Part shown: positions 18,045 through 26,656 of the stretch, piece by piece
Numbering within the stretch: position 1 is the first letter of the stretch
How the letters are laid out: each line of letters opens with the position of its first letter
DNA from: Lachnospiraceae bacterium Marseille-Q4251
GTDB lineage: Bacteria; Bacillota; Clostridia; Lachnospirales; Lachnospiraceae
Length of the DNA stretch: 64,000 bases
Assembly (NCBI GenBank): GCA_018223435.1
Contig: JAGTTO010000001.1
Span: forward strand, 3,968,001-4,032,000
Reading direction: 5' to 3'
The notes under the pieces: generated by a model
The model's input: only the letters and a program-made list of their open reading frames with translations
What the model was told of the DNA's origin: nothing
Database searches by the model: none
Made by a program: the position numbers and the translations under genes

Positions 18045-18879
18045 TGAGATCCACAGGCATATCTTTCCCAGTCCAGATACGGAAAGCCTCCGCTCCCTGA
18101 TAGAGCAGCATATAAAGGCCGTTGAAATGCGGACAGCCCGCTTCCTCGGCCATCTGAAGCAGCCGTGTCTTCCGGGGGTTGTAGATGATATCCGATACGA
18201 TGAGATCCTTGTGAAGGAAAGAAGCATCCGGAAGAATACAGCTCTCCTCATGAGGAGCCATCCCCAGGTTCGTACCGTTGGTCAGGATCTGGCTGTCGGC
18301 GAGCTCCCGGCGGAGAACATCCTCGTCCTCATAGGAAAAAAGCTGGATTTTGCAGCCGGTCCGCTCTCTAAGAGCAGAAACGATCTTTAAGGTATGTTCG
18401 CGCTTCGGATCACGGGTAAAAAGAGAAATCTCCCGGACACCGTCCAGGGCAGCCTGCACCAGAATGGCGGTAGCTGCGCCGCCAGCACCGAAAAGCGTCA
18501 TTTTTTTGCCGATGATATCAAAACCGGCGTCTTCACAGGCCTTCATATAACCGATACCGTCGGTGGTGTAGCCTGTGAGGACGCCGTTCTCGTTCAAAAC
18601 GGTATTCACAGACCCGGAGATCTCGGCAGCAGGACTTAACCGGTCACAGAGGGTGGCCATCAGATTCTTGTCCGGCATCGTCAGGTTGAATCCCCGGACG
18701 TTCATTTCTTTTAAGGCTTCGACCACGGAAGCCAGTCTGTTTTCACCTACATCGAAGGCCAGATAGGCATAATCCAGATCATGATACTGAAACGACGCGT
18801 TGTGCATGGCCGGAGAAATACTGTGCACCACAGGACTGCCCAGCAGGCAGATGAGGCGGGTAGAACCGGAAATATTCAT
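18022..18879 (-). CDS. aroE: Shikimate dehydrogenase
   Basis: This 285-residue enzyme reduces 3-dehydroshikimate to shikimate in aromatic amino acid synthesis. The substrate motif LLGSPVVHSISPAMHN is at the N-terminus with the catalytic lysine in NLTMPDKN. The NADP fold motif TLFGAGGAATAI follows, and NGTNLGMAPHEES and YNPRKTRLLQMAEEAG are in the C-terminal half. ATG 18879 is chosen because GAAGGGAG sits eight bases before it; 11 further upstream codons are open. The C-terminal coding end overlaps the convergent phosphatase gene by 23 bp. Confidence 0.93.
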   Translation of the reverse strand: MNISGSTRLICLLGSPVVHSISPAMHNASFQYHDLDYAYLAFDVGENRLASVVEALKEMNVRGFNLTMPDKNLMATLCDRLSPAAEISGSVNTVLNENGVLTGYTTDGIGYMKACEDAGFDIIGKKMTLFGAGGAATAILVQAALDGVREISLFTRDPKREHTLKIVSALRERTGCKIQLFSYEDEDVLRRELADSQILTNGTNLGMAPHEESCILPDASFLHKDLIVSDIIYNPRKTRLLQMAEEAGCPHFNGLYMLLYQGAEAFRIWTGKDMPVDLIKEKFFR

Positions 18880-18993
18880 AGAAAAAACTCCCTTCAGATT
18901 GTTTACAGACACTTTAACACAGGAAAACGGGAAAGTAAAGACAGAAGATTTGTGGACAGAAAAACGACTTCTGTCGAAAATTGAAAACAGAAC

Positions 18994-19023
18994 TTGATTA
19001 CCTATAGGTGGGGGTGTTATAAT
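18994..19023 (+). promoter_or_regulatory. Promoter of the polysaccharide locus with a palindromic operator in its spacer
   Basis: TTGATT (18994-18999) and TATAAT (19018-19023) are 18 bp apart. The spacer contains the perfect palindrome ACCTATAGGT (19000-19009), a candidate repressor or activator site. Confidence 0.65.
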
Positions 19024-19081
19024 GTTTTCATATATAAGTAGGGGACTTATGAGTTACTAAAAAATGAAAGGAAAGTTACGA

Positions 19082-21049
19082 ATGTCTAAGCAAGAGGAAA
19101 GAGAGCGGAAAACTAAAATACAGCATTGGAAGGTTATCGCTTTTTATTTGATAGTCTATGATATCATTGCGGTCAATTTTTCTTATTTCCTGGGATTGTG
19201 GCTGCGGTTTGATCTGCAGTATTCCAATATTCCGCGGGAATATCTAAGTGCATTTTTGAAATTTGCGCCTGTTTATACCGTTGCGGTAGTTATTGTCTTT
19301 TATATCCTGCGTTTATACAACAGTCTGTGGCGGTTTGCCAGCTTTAATGAGCTGAATCGTATTTTTGCGGCCAGTGTGATTACGACAGTGATTCAGATCG
19401 TGGGCATTACCGCACTTTTCGTACGGATGCCGTTTTCCTATTATGTAGTGGGAGCGGCTACTCAGTTTGCCCTGATTACAGTTGTTCGCTTTGCTTACCG
19501 CTTTATCAATATGGAGAGAGCGCGGAGAGAGCAGAGTGCAAGGTCCAGACACAATGTCATGGTGATCGGCGCCGGAGCAGCTGGTCAGACGATTCTTCGA
19601 GAGCTTCAGAACTCAAAAGAGGTTTCCGGAAAGGCCTGCTGTGTGATCGACGACAACCCGAACAAGTGGAACCGCTATATGGATGGTGTGCCGGTAGTTG
19701 GCGGCAGAGATTCCATTATGGAGATGGCAAAAAAATATAAAATTGACGAAATCTTTTTTGCGATTCCCACAGCATCTATCGAAGATAAGCGGGACATCCT
19801 GAATATCTGTAAGGAAACCGGCTGCGATATGAAGAGCCTTCCGGGACTCTATCAGCTGGCGAACGGAGACGTTTCCCTAAGTAAGCTGAAACCGGTAGCT
19901 GTGGAGGATCTCCTGGGCAGAGATCCGATCAAAGTAAATATGGATGAGATCTTTAGCCAGTTAAAAGGAAAAGTCATCATGGTGACAGGAGGAGGCGGCT
20001 CCATCGGCAGCGAGCTCTGCCGACAGATCGCAGCTCACGATCCCAAAGAGCTGATTATCTTTGATGTATACGAGAATAATGCCTACGATATTCAGCAGGA
20101 ACTGAAAAAGAAATATCCGGACCTGAAGCTGGATGTGATCATCGGTTCCGTACGGGACTCCCGGAAAATCTTCAAAGTGTTTGAAACCTATCATCCGGAG
20201 ATCGTTTATCATGCAGCTGCTCACAAGCATGTGCCGCTGATGGAGGACAGCCCTTGCGAGGCTATTAAGAACAATGCCATCGGTACCTACAAGACCGCGT
20301 ACGCAGCTATCGCCCATGGCTGCAAGAAGTTCGTTCTCATCAGTACGGACAAGGCGGTCAATCCCACCAACATCATGGGAGCTTCCAAACGTCTCTGTGA
20401 GATGGAAATCCAGGCCTTCGACCATAAGGTGAAAGAAGGAAAAGCCTGGGAGATCCCGCAGATCTTTACCCACTGGATGGACGAAGTAGTGAAAAATCCT
20501 GAGGTAGAAGAAGCTTTGAAGAATGCGAAGACAGAGTTCGTAGCCGTCCGTTTCGGAAATGTACTGGGAAGCAACGGTTCCGTGATTCCTCTTTTCAAAA
20601 AGCAGATTGAGGCAGGCGGCCCGGTAACTGTCACCCATCCGGATATCATCCGTTACTTCATGACGATTCCGGAGGCAGTCAGTCTGGTTCTTCAGGCCGG
20701 AACCTATGCCCACGGCGGCGAGATTTTCGTACTGGATATGGGACAGCCGGTGAAGATCGACACTCTGGCTAGAAACCTGATTCGTCTCTCCGGCCATACG
20801 CCTGACGGAGATATCAAGATCGAATACACCGGTCTCCGACCGGGAGAAAAGCTCTATGAAGAGAAACTGATGGCGGAGGAAGGCCTGAAGAAGACCGAGA
20901 ATGAACTGATCCATATCGGCTGCCCGATTCCCTTTGATATCGAAGAGTTCTTAAAAGAGCTGGATGCCCTGACAGAGGCGGCTTATAAGAATGATGATAA
21001 GATCCGGGAGAGAGTGGAGAAGATTGTTTCTACTTATCATCCGGCGTGA
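19082..21049 (+). CDS. Membrane nucleotide-sugar 4,6-dehydratase (PglF/CapD family)
   Basis: The 655-residue protein has four N-terminal transmembrane helices (roughly residues 20-135), a CoA-binding-like Rossmann region (NVMVIGAGAAGQTI), and a C-terminal extended-SDR domain with VTGGGGSIGSEL and ISTDKAVNPTNIMGASK. PglF-type enzymes convert UDP-GlcNAc to the UDP-4-keto-6-deoxy sugar, the first step to bacillosamine-like sugars. The start is ATG 19082, which follows AAAGGAAAG; six more upstream codons are open. It is the first gene of the locus, and the aminotransferase, acetyltransferase and phosphoglycosyl transferase of the same pathway follow. Confidence 0.9.
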   Translation: MSKQEERERKTKIQHWKVIAFYLIVYDIIAVNFSYFLGLWLRFDLQYSNIPREYLSAFLKFAPVYTVAVVIVFYILRLYNSLWRFASFNELNRIFAASVITTVIQIVGITALFVRMPFSYYVVGAATQFALITVVRFAYRFINMERARREQSARSRHNVMVIGAGAAGQTILRELQNSKEVSGKACCVIDDNPNKWNRYMDGVPVVGGRDSIMEMAKKYKIDEIFFAIPTASIEDKRDILNICKETGCDMKSLPGLYQLANGDVSLSKLKPVAVEDLLGRDPIKVNMDEIFSQLKGKVIMVTGGGGSIGSELCRQIAAHDPKELIIFDVYENNAYDIQQELKKKYPDLKLDVIIGSVRDSRKIFKVFETYHPEIVYHAAAHKHVPLMEDSPCEAIKNNAIGTYKTAYAAIAHGCKKFVLISTDKAVNPTNIMGASKRLCEMEIQAFDHKVKEGKAWEIPQIFTHWMDEVVKNPEVEEALKNAKTEFVAVRFGNVLGSNGSVIPLFKKQIEAGGPVTVTHPDIIRYFMTIPEAVSLVLQAGTYAHGGEIFVLDMGQPVKIDTLARNLIRLSGHTPDGDIKIEYTGLRPGEKLYEEKLMAEEGLKKTENELIHIGCPIPFDIEEFLKELDALTEAAYKNDDKIRERVEKIVSTYHPA

Positions 21050-21089
21050 ATAGATAAAAGAATATTTTTGATATAAGGAGTGCAAAAAA

Positions 21090-22376
21090 ATGGCATTTTC
21101 GAATGACGGAAGATTTGAAAAATTTCAAAATAAGGTTTGGCTGTCATCGCCCACTATGTATGAAAATTCCATGCGCTATGTAATGGAAGCCTATGAGACG
21201 AACTGGATGTCTACAGTTGGAGCGAACATCAATGAAGTAGAGAAACTGGCTGCGGAAACATCAGAAACAAAATATGCCGTAGCATTATCTTGTGGCACGG
21301 CTGCTCTTCATCTATGTATGAAATTGGCAGGAGAAAAATTGTATGGGAAACCTCCTGTAGGAGTTGGGGCTTTACAGAACAGACGAGTGTTCTGTACGGA
21401 TATGACGTTCAATGCTACTTTAAATCCTGTCGTTTATGAAGGCGGTATTCCCGTGTTTATTGATACGGAATATGATTCCTGGGGAATGGACCCGGTAGCC
21501 TTGGAAAAAGCTTTTGAAATGTATCCGGAAGTTAAACTGGTTGTTTATGCGGAATTATATGGCTTTCCAGGAAATATAAAACAAATTAAGGAAATTTGTG
21601 AAAAACATGGTGCTCTGCTGGTGGAAGATGCGGCGGAGGCTATGGGAGCATCCTGGGAAGGCAGACAGTGTGGTTCTTATGGAGATTATGCCGCAGTGTC
21701 TTATAATGGTAATAAAATTATTACCGGATCAGCAGGTGGTTGTTTGTTAACCAGTTCTCTTGAAGATGCCAACCAGGCTCGTAAATGGTCAACTCAGGCG
21801 AGAGAAGCAGCAGCTTGGTACCAGAATGAAGAGGTTGGTTATAACTATCGGATGAGCAATGTCATTGCTGGAGTAATCAGAGATCAGTATTCTCATTTGA
21901 AAGATCACATTACACAGAAGAAAGGGATTTATGAGAGATATAAAGAAGGATTAAAAGATCTTCCGGTTAAAATGAATCCGTTTGATGAGGTGAAAGCAGA
22001 ACCTAATTATTGGTTAAGCAGCCTTTTAATCGATGAAGAGGCAATGTGCAGACAGGTCAGAAGCGAGACGGAAGCTCTTTATGTTCCTGAATTAGGAAAG
22101 AGCTGTCCGACAGAAATTTTAGATGCAATTAGTAGCATAAATGCAGAAGGCAGACCAATTTGGAAGCCAATGCATATGCAGCCGATGTATAGAATGCATG
22201 AGTTTGTTACTGCTAATGGTTCTGGTAGAGCAAAAACTAATGCATATATTGCAGGTGGAATCAAAGATATCGGTGCCGATATATTCCAGAGAGGTGTATG
22301 TTTACCATCTGATAACAAGATGACTGAAGAACAGCAGGACAAAATTATAGAAGTAATAAGAGCTTGTTTTGAGTAA
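21090..22376 (+). CDS. DegT/DnrJ/EryC1-family sugar aminotransferase (PglE-like)
   Basis: The 428-residue PLP enzyme contains ALSCGTAALHLCMKLAG (cofactor phosphate loop), VEDAAEAMGASWEG and SYNGNKIITGSAGG with the PLP lysine. It should transfer an amino group to C4 of the keto sugar made by the preceding dehydratase. It is longer than many family members by a C-terminal part containing WKPMHMQPMY. The ATG follows ATAAGGAGTGCAAAAAA. Base composition falls through this gene toward the AT-rich region that follows. Confidence 0.9.
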   Translation: MAFSNDGRFEKFQNKVWLSSPTMYENSMRYVMEAYETNWMSTVGANINEVEKLAAETSETKYAVALSCGTAALHLCMKLAGEKLYGKPPVGVGALQNRRVFCTDMTFNATLNPVVYEGGIPVFIDTEYDSWGMDPVALEKAFEMYPEVKLVVYAELYGFPGNIKQIKEICEKHGALLVEDAAEAMGASWEGRQCGSYGDYAAVSYNGNKIITGSAGGCLLTSSLEDANQARKWSTQAREAAAWYQNEEVGYNYRMSNVIAGVIRDQYSHLKDHITQKKGIYERYKEGLKDLPVKMNPFDEVKAEPNYWLSSLLIDEEAMCRQVRSETEALYVPELGKSCPTEILDAISSINAEGRPIWKPMHMQPMYRMHEFVTANGSGRAKTNAYIAGGIKDIGADIFQRGVCLPSDNKMTEEQQDKIIEVIRACFE

Positions 22377-22409
22377 AGAGTAAAAATATATCATAGATAG
22401 GTAATATAG

Positions 22410-23012
22410 ATGAATGATAGGTTGATAATTATTGGTGCAAGTGGTCACGGAAAAGTAATTGTAGATATTGCAGTTAAGAATGGATATCACGATATAGTAT
22501 TTTTGGACGATAATGAAACAATAAAAACATGTGCAGGATATCCAGTAGTAGGAAAAACTTCAGATGCTATTAGTTTATATGGAGATAAAATAGTAGCTAT
22601 CGGAGATGCAAGAATTAGAAAAGAAATTCAAAGTAAATTATCCAATGTGGTTACGTTAATACATCCTCAAGCAATAATTAGTAGGAGAGTTGAGATAGGA
22701 ATGGGGTCTGTCGTTATGGCAGGTGCAGTAATTAATTCAGATACTATTATTGGAAAAGGAGTTATTGTTAATACAGGATCATCTATTGATCATGATTGTT
22801 GGATAGGAGATTTTAGCCACATATCTGTTGGGGCACATGTAGCGGGAACAGTATCTATTGGAAATAGTTCGTGGATTGGTGCAGGAGCGACTGTAATTAA
22901 CAACGTTAATATTTGTGGTGAATGTATGATTGGAGCAGGTACGGTAGTGATAAATAATATAGAAGAATCAGGAACGTATATAGGGGTTCCTGCTAAGAGG
23001 ATAGAAAAATGA
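22410..23012 (+). CDS. Sugar N-acetyltransferase, NeuD/PglD family
   Basis: The 200-residue protein has an N-terminal Rossmann-like nucleotide-sugar domain (LIIIGASGHGKVIVDIA, residues 5-21) and a C-terminal left-handed beta helix of hexapeptide repeats with SSIDHDCWIGDFSHIS, where the histidine is the likely catalytic base. PglD acetylates the C4 amino group of the UDP-amino sugar. Position after the dehydratase and aminotransferase supports this. Its stop overlaps the next start (ATGA). Strongly AT-rich codon use begins here. Confidence 0.88.
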   Translation: MNDRLIIIGASGHGKVIVDIAVKNGYHDIVFLDDNETIKTCAGYPVVGKTSDAISLYGDKIVAIGDARIRKEIQSKLSNVVTLIHPQAIISRRVEIGMGSVVMAGAVINSDTIIGKGVIVNTGSSIDHDCWIGDFSHISVGAHVAGTVSIGNSSWIGAGATVINNVNICGECMIGAGTVVINNIEESGTYIGVPAKRIEK

Positions 23013-23671
23013 GAGTATTGGTAATTGCACCTCATCCAGACGATGAGATTATTGGTGTCGGAGGAACTATTGCGAAAAGAGCGAAAGATGGTGATGAAGT
23101 TTATGTTTGTGTTGTGACAAAGGGAAAGTCACCGCTTTTTAATGATGAGTTTATAGAACAAGGAAGAAAAGAATGTCGAAAGGCAGATAAAAAGCTTGGA
23201 GTTAAAGAAACTATTTTTTTAGATTTTCCGGCAGTGATGCTAGAAACAGTTCCACGTTATGAATTTAATGGAAAAATTTCAGAAGTTGTTAATTCAATAA
23301 AACCAGATGAAGTATATATTCCACATAGAGGAGATATGCAGATAGATCATCAAATGGTTGTTGATGCCACAATGGTAGCAGTTAGACCTCGTGGAAATAA
23401 CTATCCAAAGAGAGTTTATGCGTATGAAACGCTTTCGGAAACAGGGTGGAACATTCCTAACATTGTAAATGAATTTATTCCGACAGTATATGAAGATATT
23501 ACAGATACATACGAGGTGAAGCTAGAGGCTATGGCTATTTTTGAGTCTCAGCTTTCTGCTTTTCCTGAAGCAAGGTCTATAGGGGCTATTAAAGCATTGG
23601 CAAAGTATCGAGGTGCAACAGTGAGTGTCAAAGCAGCTGAGGCATTCAGCTTAGTTAGAGAAGTAAAGTAA
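23009..23671 (+). CDS. PIG-L/LmbE-family N-deacetylase
   Basis: The 220-residue protein carries the zinc motif APHPDDEIIGVGG (residues 6-18) and a later HRGDMQIDHQM, which supplies the third zinc ligand. The family removes N-acetyl groups from GlcNAc-like sugars, on lipid carriers or nucleotide sugars. In this operon it may deacetylate a sugar so that another acyl group (perhaps an amino acid from the ATP-grasp enzymes) can be attached; this is inference. It overlaps the preceding gene by 4 bp. Confidence 0.85.
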   Translation: MRVLVIAPHPDDEIIGVGGTIAKRAKDGDEVYVCVVTKGKSPLFNDEFIEQGRKECRKADKKLGVKETIFLDFPAVMLETVPRYEFNGKISEVVNSIKPDEVYIPHRGDMQIDHQMVVDATMVAVRPRGNNYPKRVYAYETLSETGWNIPNIVNEFIPTVYEDITDTYEVKLEAMAIFESQLSAFPEARSIGAIKALAKYRGATVSVKAAEAFSLVREVK

Positions 23672-23690
23672 GGAGTATAATGTATAATAT

Positions 23691-24305
23691 ATGATTTTTC
23701 GTGTGTTTAAGAGAATGTTTGATTTTGTGTCTGCTTTGCTTTTACTTATAGCAATTAGCCCAGTGTTTTTTTTGCTGGTTTTAATGGTTCGTGTAAAACT
23801 CGGATCCCCGGTGTTTTTTACTCAAGAAAGAACCGGAAAAGATATGAAAAAATTTAAGCTAATCAAATTTAGAACTATGACAAATGAGAAAGATAAAAAT
23901 GGTAAACTATTACCTGATGAAATGAGGCAAACAAAGTTTGGTGGATTTCTTAGATCATCATCCTTAGATGAACTTCCAGAGTTGTTATGTATAATTAAAG
24001 GAGATATGTCTGTAATTGGACCTAGACCTTTACCTCCGATATATGATGACTATTATACTGATAAAGAGTTAAAAAGGTTTTGTGTGAAAGGTGGATTAAT
24101 ACCACCGGATTCTATTGACGATAACGCAGTAATATCTTGGGATGAGCAGTTTGAGTATGAGGCAAATTATGCAGAGAATTTGTCTTTAATAAATGATATG
24201 AAGATATTTTTTAATGTATTTAAAATTATTTTTCAAAGAAAAGAAACAGATTATGGTAATTTTGTAAGAAAACCACTATATGAAGAAAGAAAAAAACAGA
24301 GGTAA
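23691..24305 (+). CDS. Initiating phosphoglycosyl transferase (PglC/bacterial sugar transferase family)
   Basis: The 204-residue protein has one N-terminal hydrophobic re-entrant helix (about residues 12-32), then FFTQERTGKDMKKFKLIKFRTM, RSSSLDELPEL (the catalytic Asp-Glu pair) and GPRPLPP. It is the small monotopic form that transfers sugar phosphate to undecaprenyl phosphate to start the repeat unit. With the upstream dehydratase, aminotransferase and acetyltransferase it would place a diacetamido-trideoxyhexose at the reducing end. Confidence 0.92.
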   Translation: MIFRVFKRMFDFVSALLLLIAISPVFFLLVLMVRVKLGSPVFFTQERTGKDMKKFKLIKFRTMTNEKDKNGKLLPDEMRQTKFGGFLRSSSLDELPELLCIIKGDMSVIGPRPLPPIYDDYYTDKELKRFCVKGGLIPPDSIDDNAVISWDEQFEYEANYAENLSLINDMKIFFNVFKIIFQRKETDYGNFVRKPLYEERKKQR

Positions 24306-24317
24306 TAGAGGAGAATA

Positions 24318-25538
24318 ATGATAGAACTAAACGATAAACAGGTAAAAGAAATAATTGAGCAGTATGGAAATGCTGTGTATATTTTTAATCAAGATGAATT
24401 TGAAGAGAATTATAAAGAATTAGAAAGCACTTTTCAAAAAGTATATCCCAATTATCATATTTGTTATTCATATAAAACAAATTATACTCCAGCAATTTGT
24501 AAATGTGTTAAGGATTTGAATGGATATGCAGAAGTTGTTTCTGATATGGAATATAGATTGGCTTTAAAGATTGGATATATTCCTCAAAGAATTATTTTTA
24601 ATGGGCCTGTTAAGGGAGAATATTTAGAAAAACATATATTAGAAGGCGGAATTAATAATATTGATAGGGTGGAGGAAGCAAATTTAATATGTGAAATTGC
24701 TAAACGCAATCCTAATCATATAATAAAAACGGGTATTAGAGTGAATTTTGATATTGATGCAGGTTACACGTCTAGATTTGGAATAGATATTCACAAAATA
24801 GATGAAATCATCAAAACTCTAACAGATGCTAATGTTATTATTAATGGAATTCATTGCCACATGAGTCGTGCAAGGGGAATTGAACCATGGAAATTACGCG
24901 CAAAAACAATGCTTTCACTTGTAAATAAATTCCATTTGGATAACATTGACTATATTAGTTTAGGAAGTGGAATGTTTGGGAAAATGGATCCGGAGTTAAA
25001 AAAACAATTTCCGGCAGATGCACCTACATATGAGGAATATGCTAACGAGGTCATTAAACCGTTTGCAGATTATTATAAAGATAAAGAAAAGCAACCTTTA
25101 CTATTTACAGAGCCAGGTACAACTTTAATATCTAAGTATGTAGATTTTTTGGGAAAAGTTATCGGAATAAAAAATATTCGTGGAAATGAGTTTGTATTAT
25201 TAAATTGTAGTTTTCAAAATTTGGGTGAAACATGCCAAATGAAAAATCTTCCAATCAAAAGATATGAATATGGAATCAAGAAAACTACTGTTTTAAATGC
25301 TAGGTTTGTTGGGTATACATGTTTAGAACAAGATGTATTGTATAAGGGATATAGTGGAGATATTTCTAATGGAGATTATATTTTGTTTGGGAATATTGGC
25401 GGCTATTCATTGGTAGATAAACCACCTTTTATTATGCCGGATTGTCCTATGATTGCAATAAAAAGTGAAAATATTAAATTAATAAAACGTAGAGAGACCT
25501 TTGAAGATATATTTAATGTGTTTGAGTTCGAGGAATAG
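24318..25538 (+). CDS. Fold-type III PLP decarboxylase (LysA/ornithine decarboxylase-like)
   Basis: The 406-residue protein shows YSYKTNYTPAICK with the PLP lysine, HCHMSRAR, SLGSGMFG and FTEPGTTLISKYVDF, the pattern of diaminopimelate and ornithine-type decarboxylases. There are no lysine-biosynthesis genes nearby and the gene is AT-rich like the capsule genes around it. It is likely to act on an amino acid or an amino-acid-decorated intermediate in this locus. The next gene is an ATP-grasp ligase only 6 bp away. Substrate unknown. Confidence 0.82.
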   Translation: MIELNDKQVKEIIEQYGNAVYIFNQDEFEENYKELESTFQKVYPNYHICYSYKTNYTPAICKCVKDLNGYAEVVSDMEYRLALKIGYIPQRIIFNGPVKGEYLEKHILEGGINNIDRVEEANLICEIAKRNPNHIIKTGIRVNFDIDAGYTSRFGIDIHKIDEIIKTLTDANVIINGIHCHMSRARGIEPWKLRAKTMLSLVNKFHLDNIDYISLGSGMFGKMDPELKKQFPADAPTYEEYANEVIKPFADYYKDKEKQPLLFTEPGTTLISKYVDFLGKVIGIKNIRGNEFVLLNCSFQNLGETCQMKNLPIKRYEYGIKKTTVLNARFVGYTCLEQDVLYKGYSGDISNGDYILFGNIGGYSLVDKPPFIMPDCPMIAIKSENIKLIKRRETFEDIFNVFEFEE

Positions 25539-25544
25539 ATTGGC

Positions 25545-26627
25545 ATGAAAGATATTACAATTTTAATGTCGGCGTCGGGATCTCCTTCGATGCCGGGGAT
25601 GATTGATTGTTTGAAAAAAAATGGAGAAAGAAATATTCGAGTTATAGGAATAGATATGAGTGAAGAGCCAAGTGCTCAGTATTTGGTAGATAAATTTTAT
25701 AAAGTTCCGGCAGCTACATGCGAAGAATATATAGATATCGTCTTAGACATTTGCAAAAAAGAATGTGTTGATATTTATTTTCCTAATATTTCAGCTGAAG
25801 TTACTGCTGTTTCCAAAAGAAAAGAAGAATTTCAAAAGATAGGAACAATAATATCGGCATCAGAACAAAAAGCTGTTGAAGTAGCTAACAATAAATTATC
25901 ATTGTATAACTTTTTGAAGAGCAAGGGAATAAAAGTTCCTCGATTTTATGGGGTTAATTCAATTGAAGATTTTGAAGAAGGTTGCAAATATCTTGGATAT
26001 CCTGATGTGCCTGTTTGCTTGAAAATTGTTGATGGAAGTGGGAGTAGGGGAGTTAGAATAATCGACTCCAAACGAAATAGATATCAGATTTTTGTGAACG
26101 AAAAACCAAATAGTTTTTTTGTCGCTTATGAAGACATGATTAGCATTTTGAAAGAAGCAAACGAAGAATTACATGAAATGCTTTTGGTTGAGTATCTTCC
26201 TGGAAATGAATATACTGTCGATTTATTAGCAGATCATGGAAAGGTACAATATATTGCAGGTCGAGAGAATATAGTTAGCTTAATGAGCATTGCTCAAGAA
26301 AGTATCGTTGAGAAAGACGAGAAAGCTTATAAGATGAGTAGTGATATAGTAGCTGCTTTAAAACTAGATGGAAATATTGGTTTTGATTTTATGAGAGACA
26401 AGAATGGCAATGCAATTCTTATGGATTTAAATCCACGTATCACGGCTACGGTTTCTGTAATAGCGGCAGCAGGGCTTAATTTACCTTATTTAAGGGTTAA
26501 GCAATTGCTAAAAGAAATGTTACCTAAAGTGGAAATAAAATATGGTACGAGATTAAAGCGTCGGTATAGTGAAATTTATACGGACGTAAATGGCAATAAA
26601 ATCGAGATTGGTATGCAAACGAAATAG
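25545..26627 (+). CDS. ATP-grasp ligase, carbamoyl-phosphate-synthase-like fold
   Basis: The 360-residue protein has a pre-ATP-grasp Rossmann domain (residues 1-110), then CLKIVDGSGSRGVRII (ATP-binding loop), LLVEYLPGNEYTVDLLAD, and the metal/ATP motif AILMDLNPRITATVS. ATP-grasp enzymes join a carboxylate to an amine through an acyl phosphate. Placed beside an amino-acid decarboxylase and a sugar deacetylase, it may attach an amino acid to a sugar amine. This assignment is inferred from context only. Confidence 0.85.
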   Translation: MKDITILMSASGSPSMPGMIDCLKKNGERNIRVIGIDMSEEPSAQYLVDKFYKVPAATCEEYIDIVLDICKKECVDIYFPNISAEVTAVSKRKEEFQKIGTIISASEQKAVEVANNKLSLYNFLKSKGIKVPRFYGVNSIEDFEEGCKYLGYPDVPVCLKIVDGSGSRGVRIIDSKRNRYQIFVNEKPNSFFVAYEDMISILKEANEELHEMLLVEYLPGNEYTVDLLADHGKVQYIAGRENIVSLMSIAQESIVEKDEKAYKMSSDIVAALKLDGNIGFDFMRDKNGNAILMDLNPRITATVSVIAAAGLNLPYLRVKQLLKEMLPKVEIKYGTRLKRRYSEIYTDVNGNKIEIGMQTK

Positions 26628-26656
26628 TATTGATAATGATTAGTGAGGTGTTTTCA

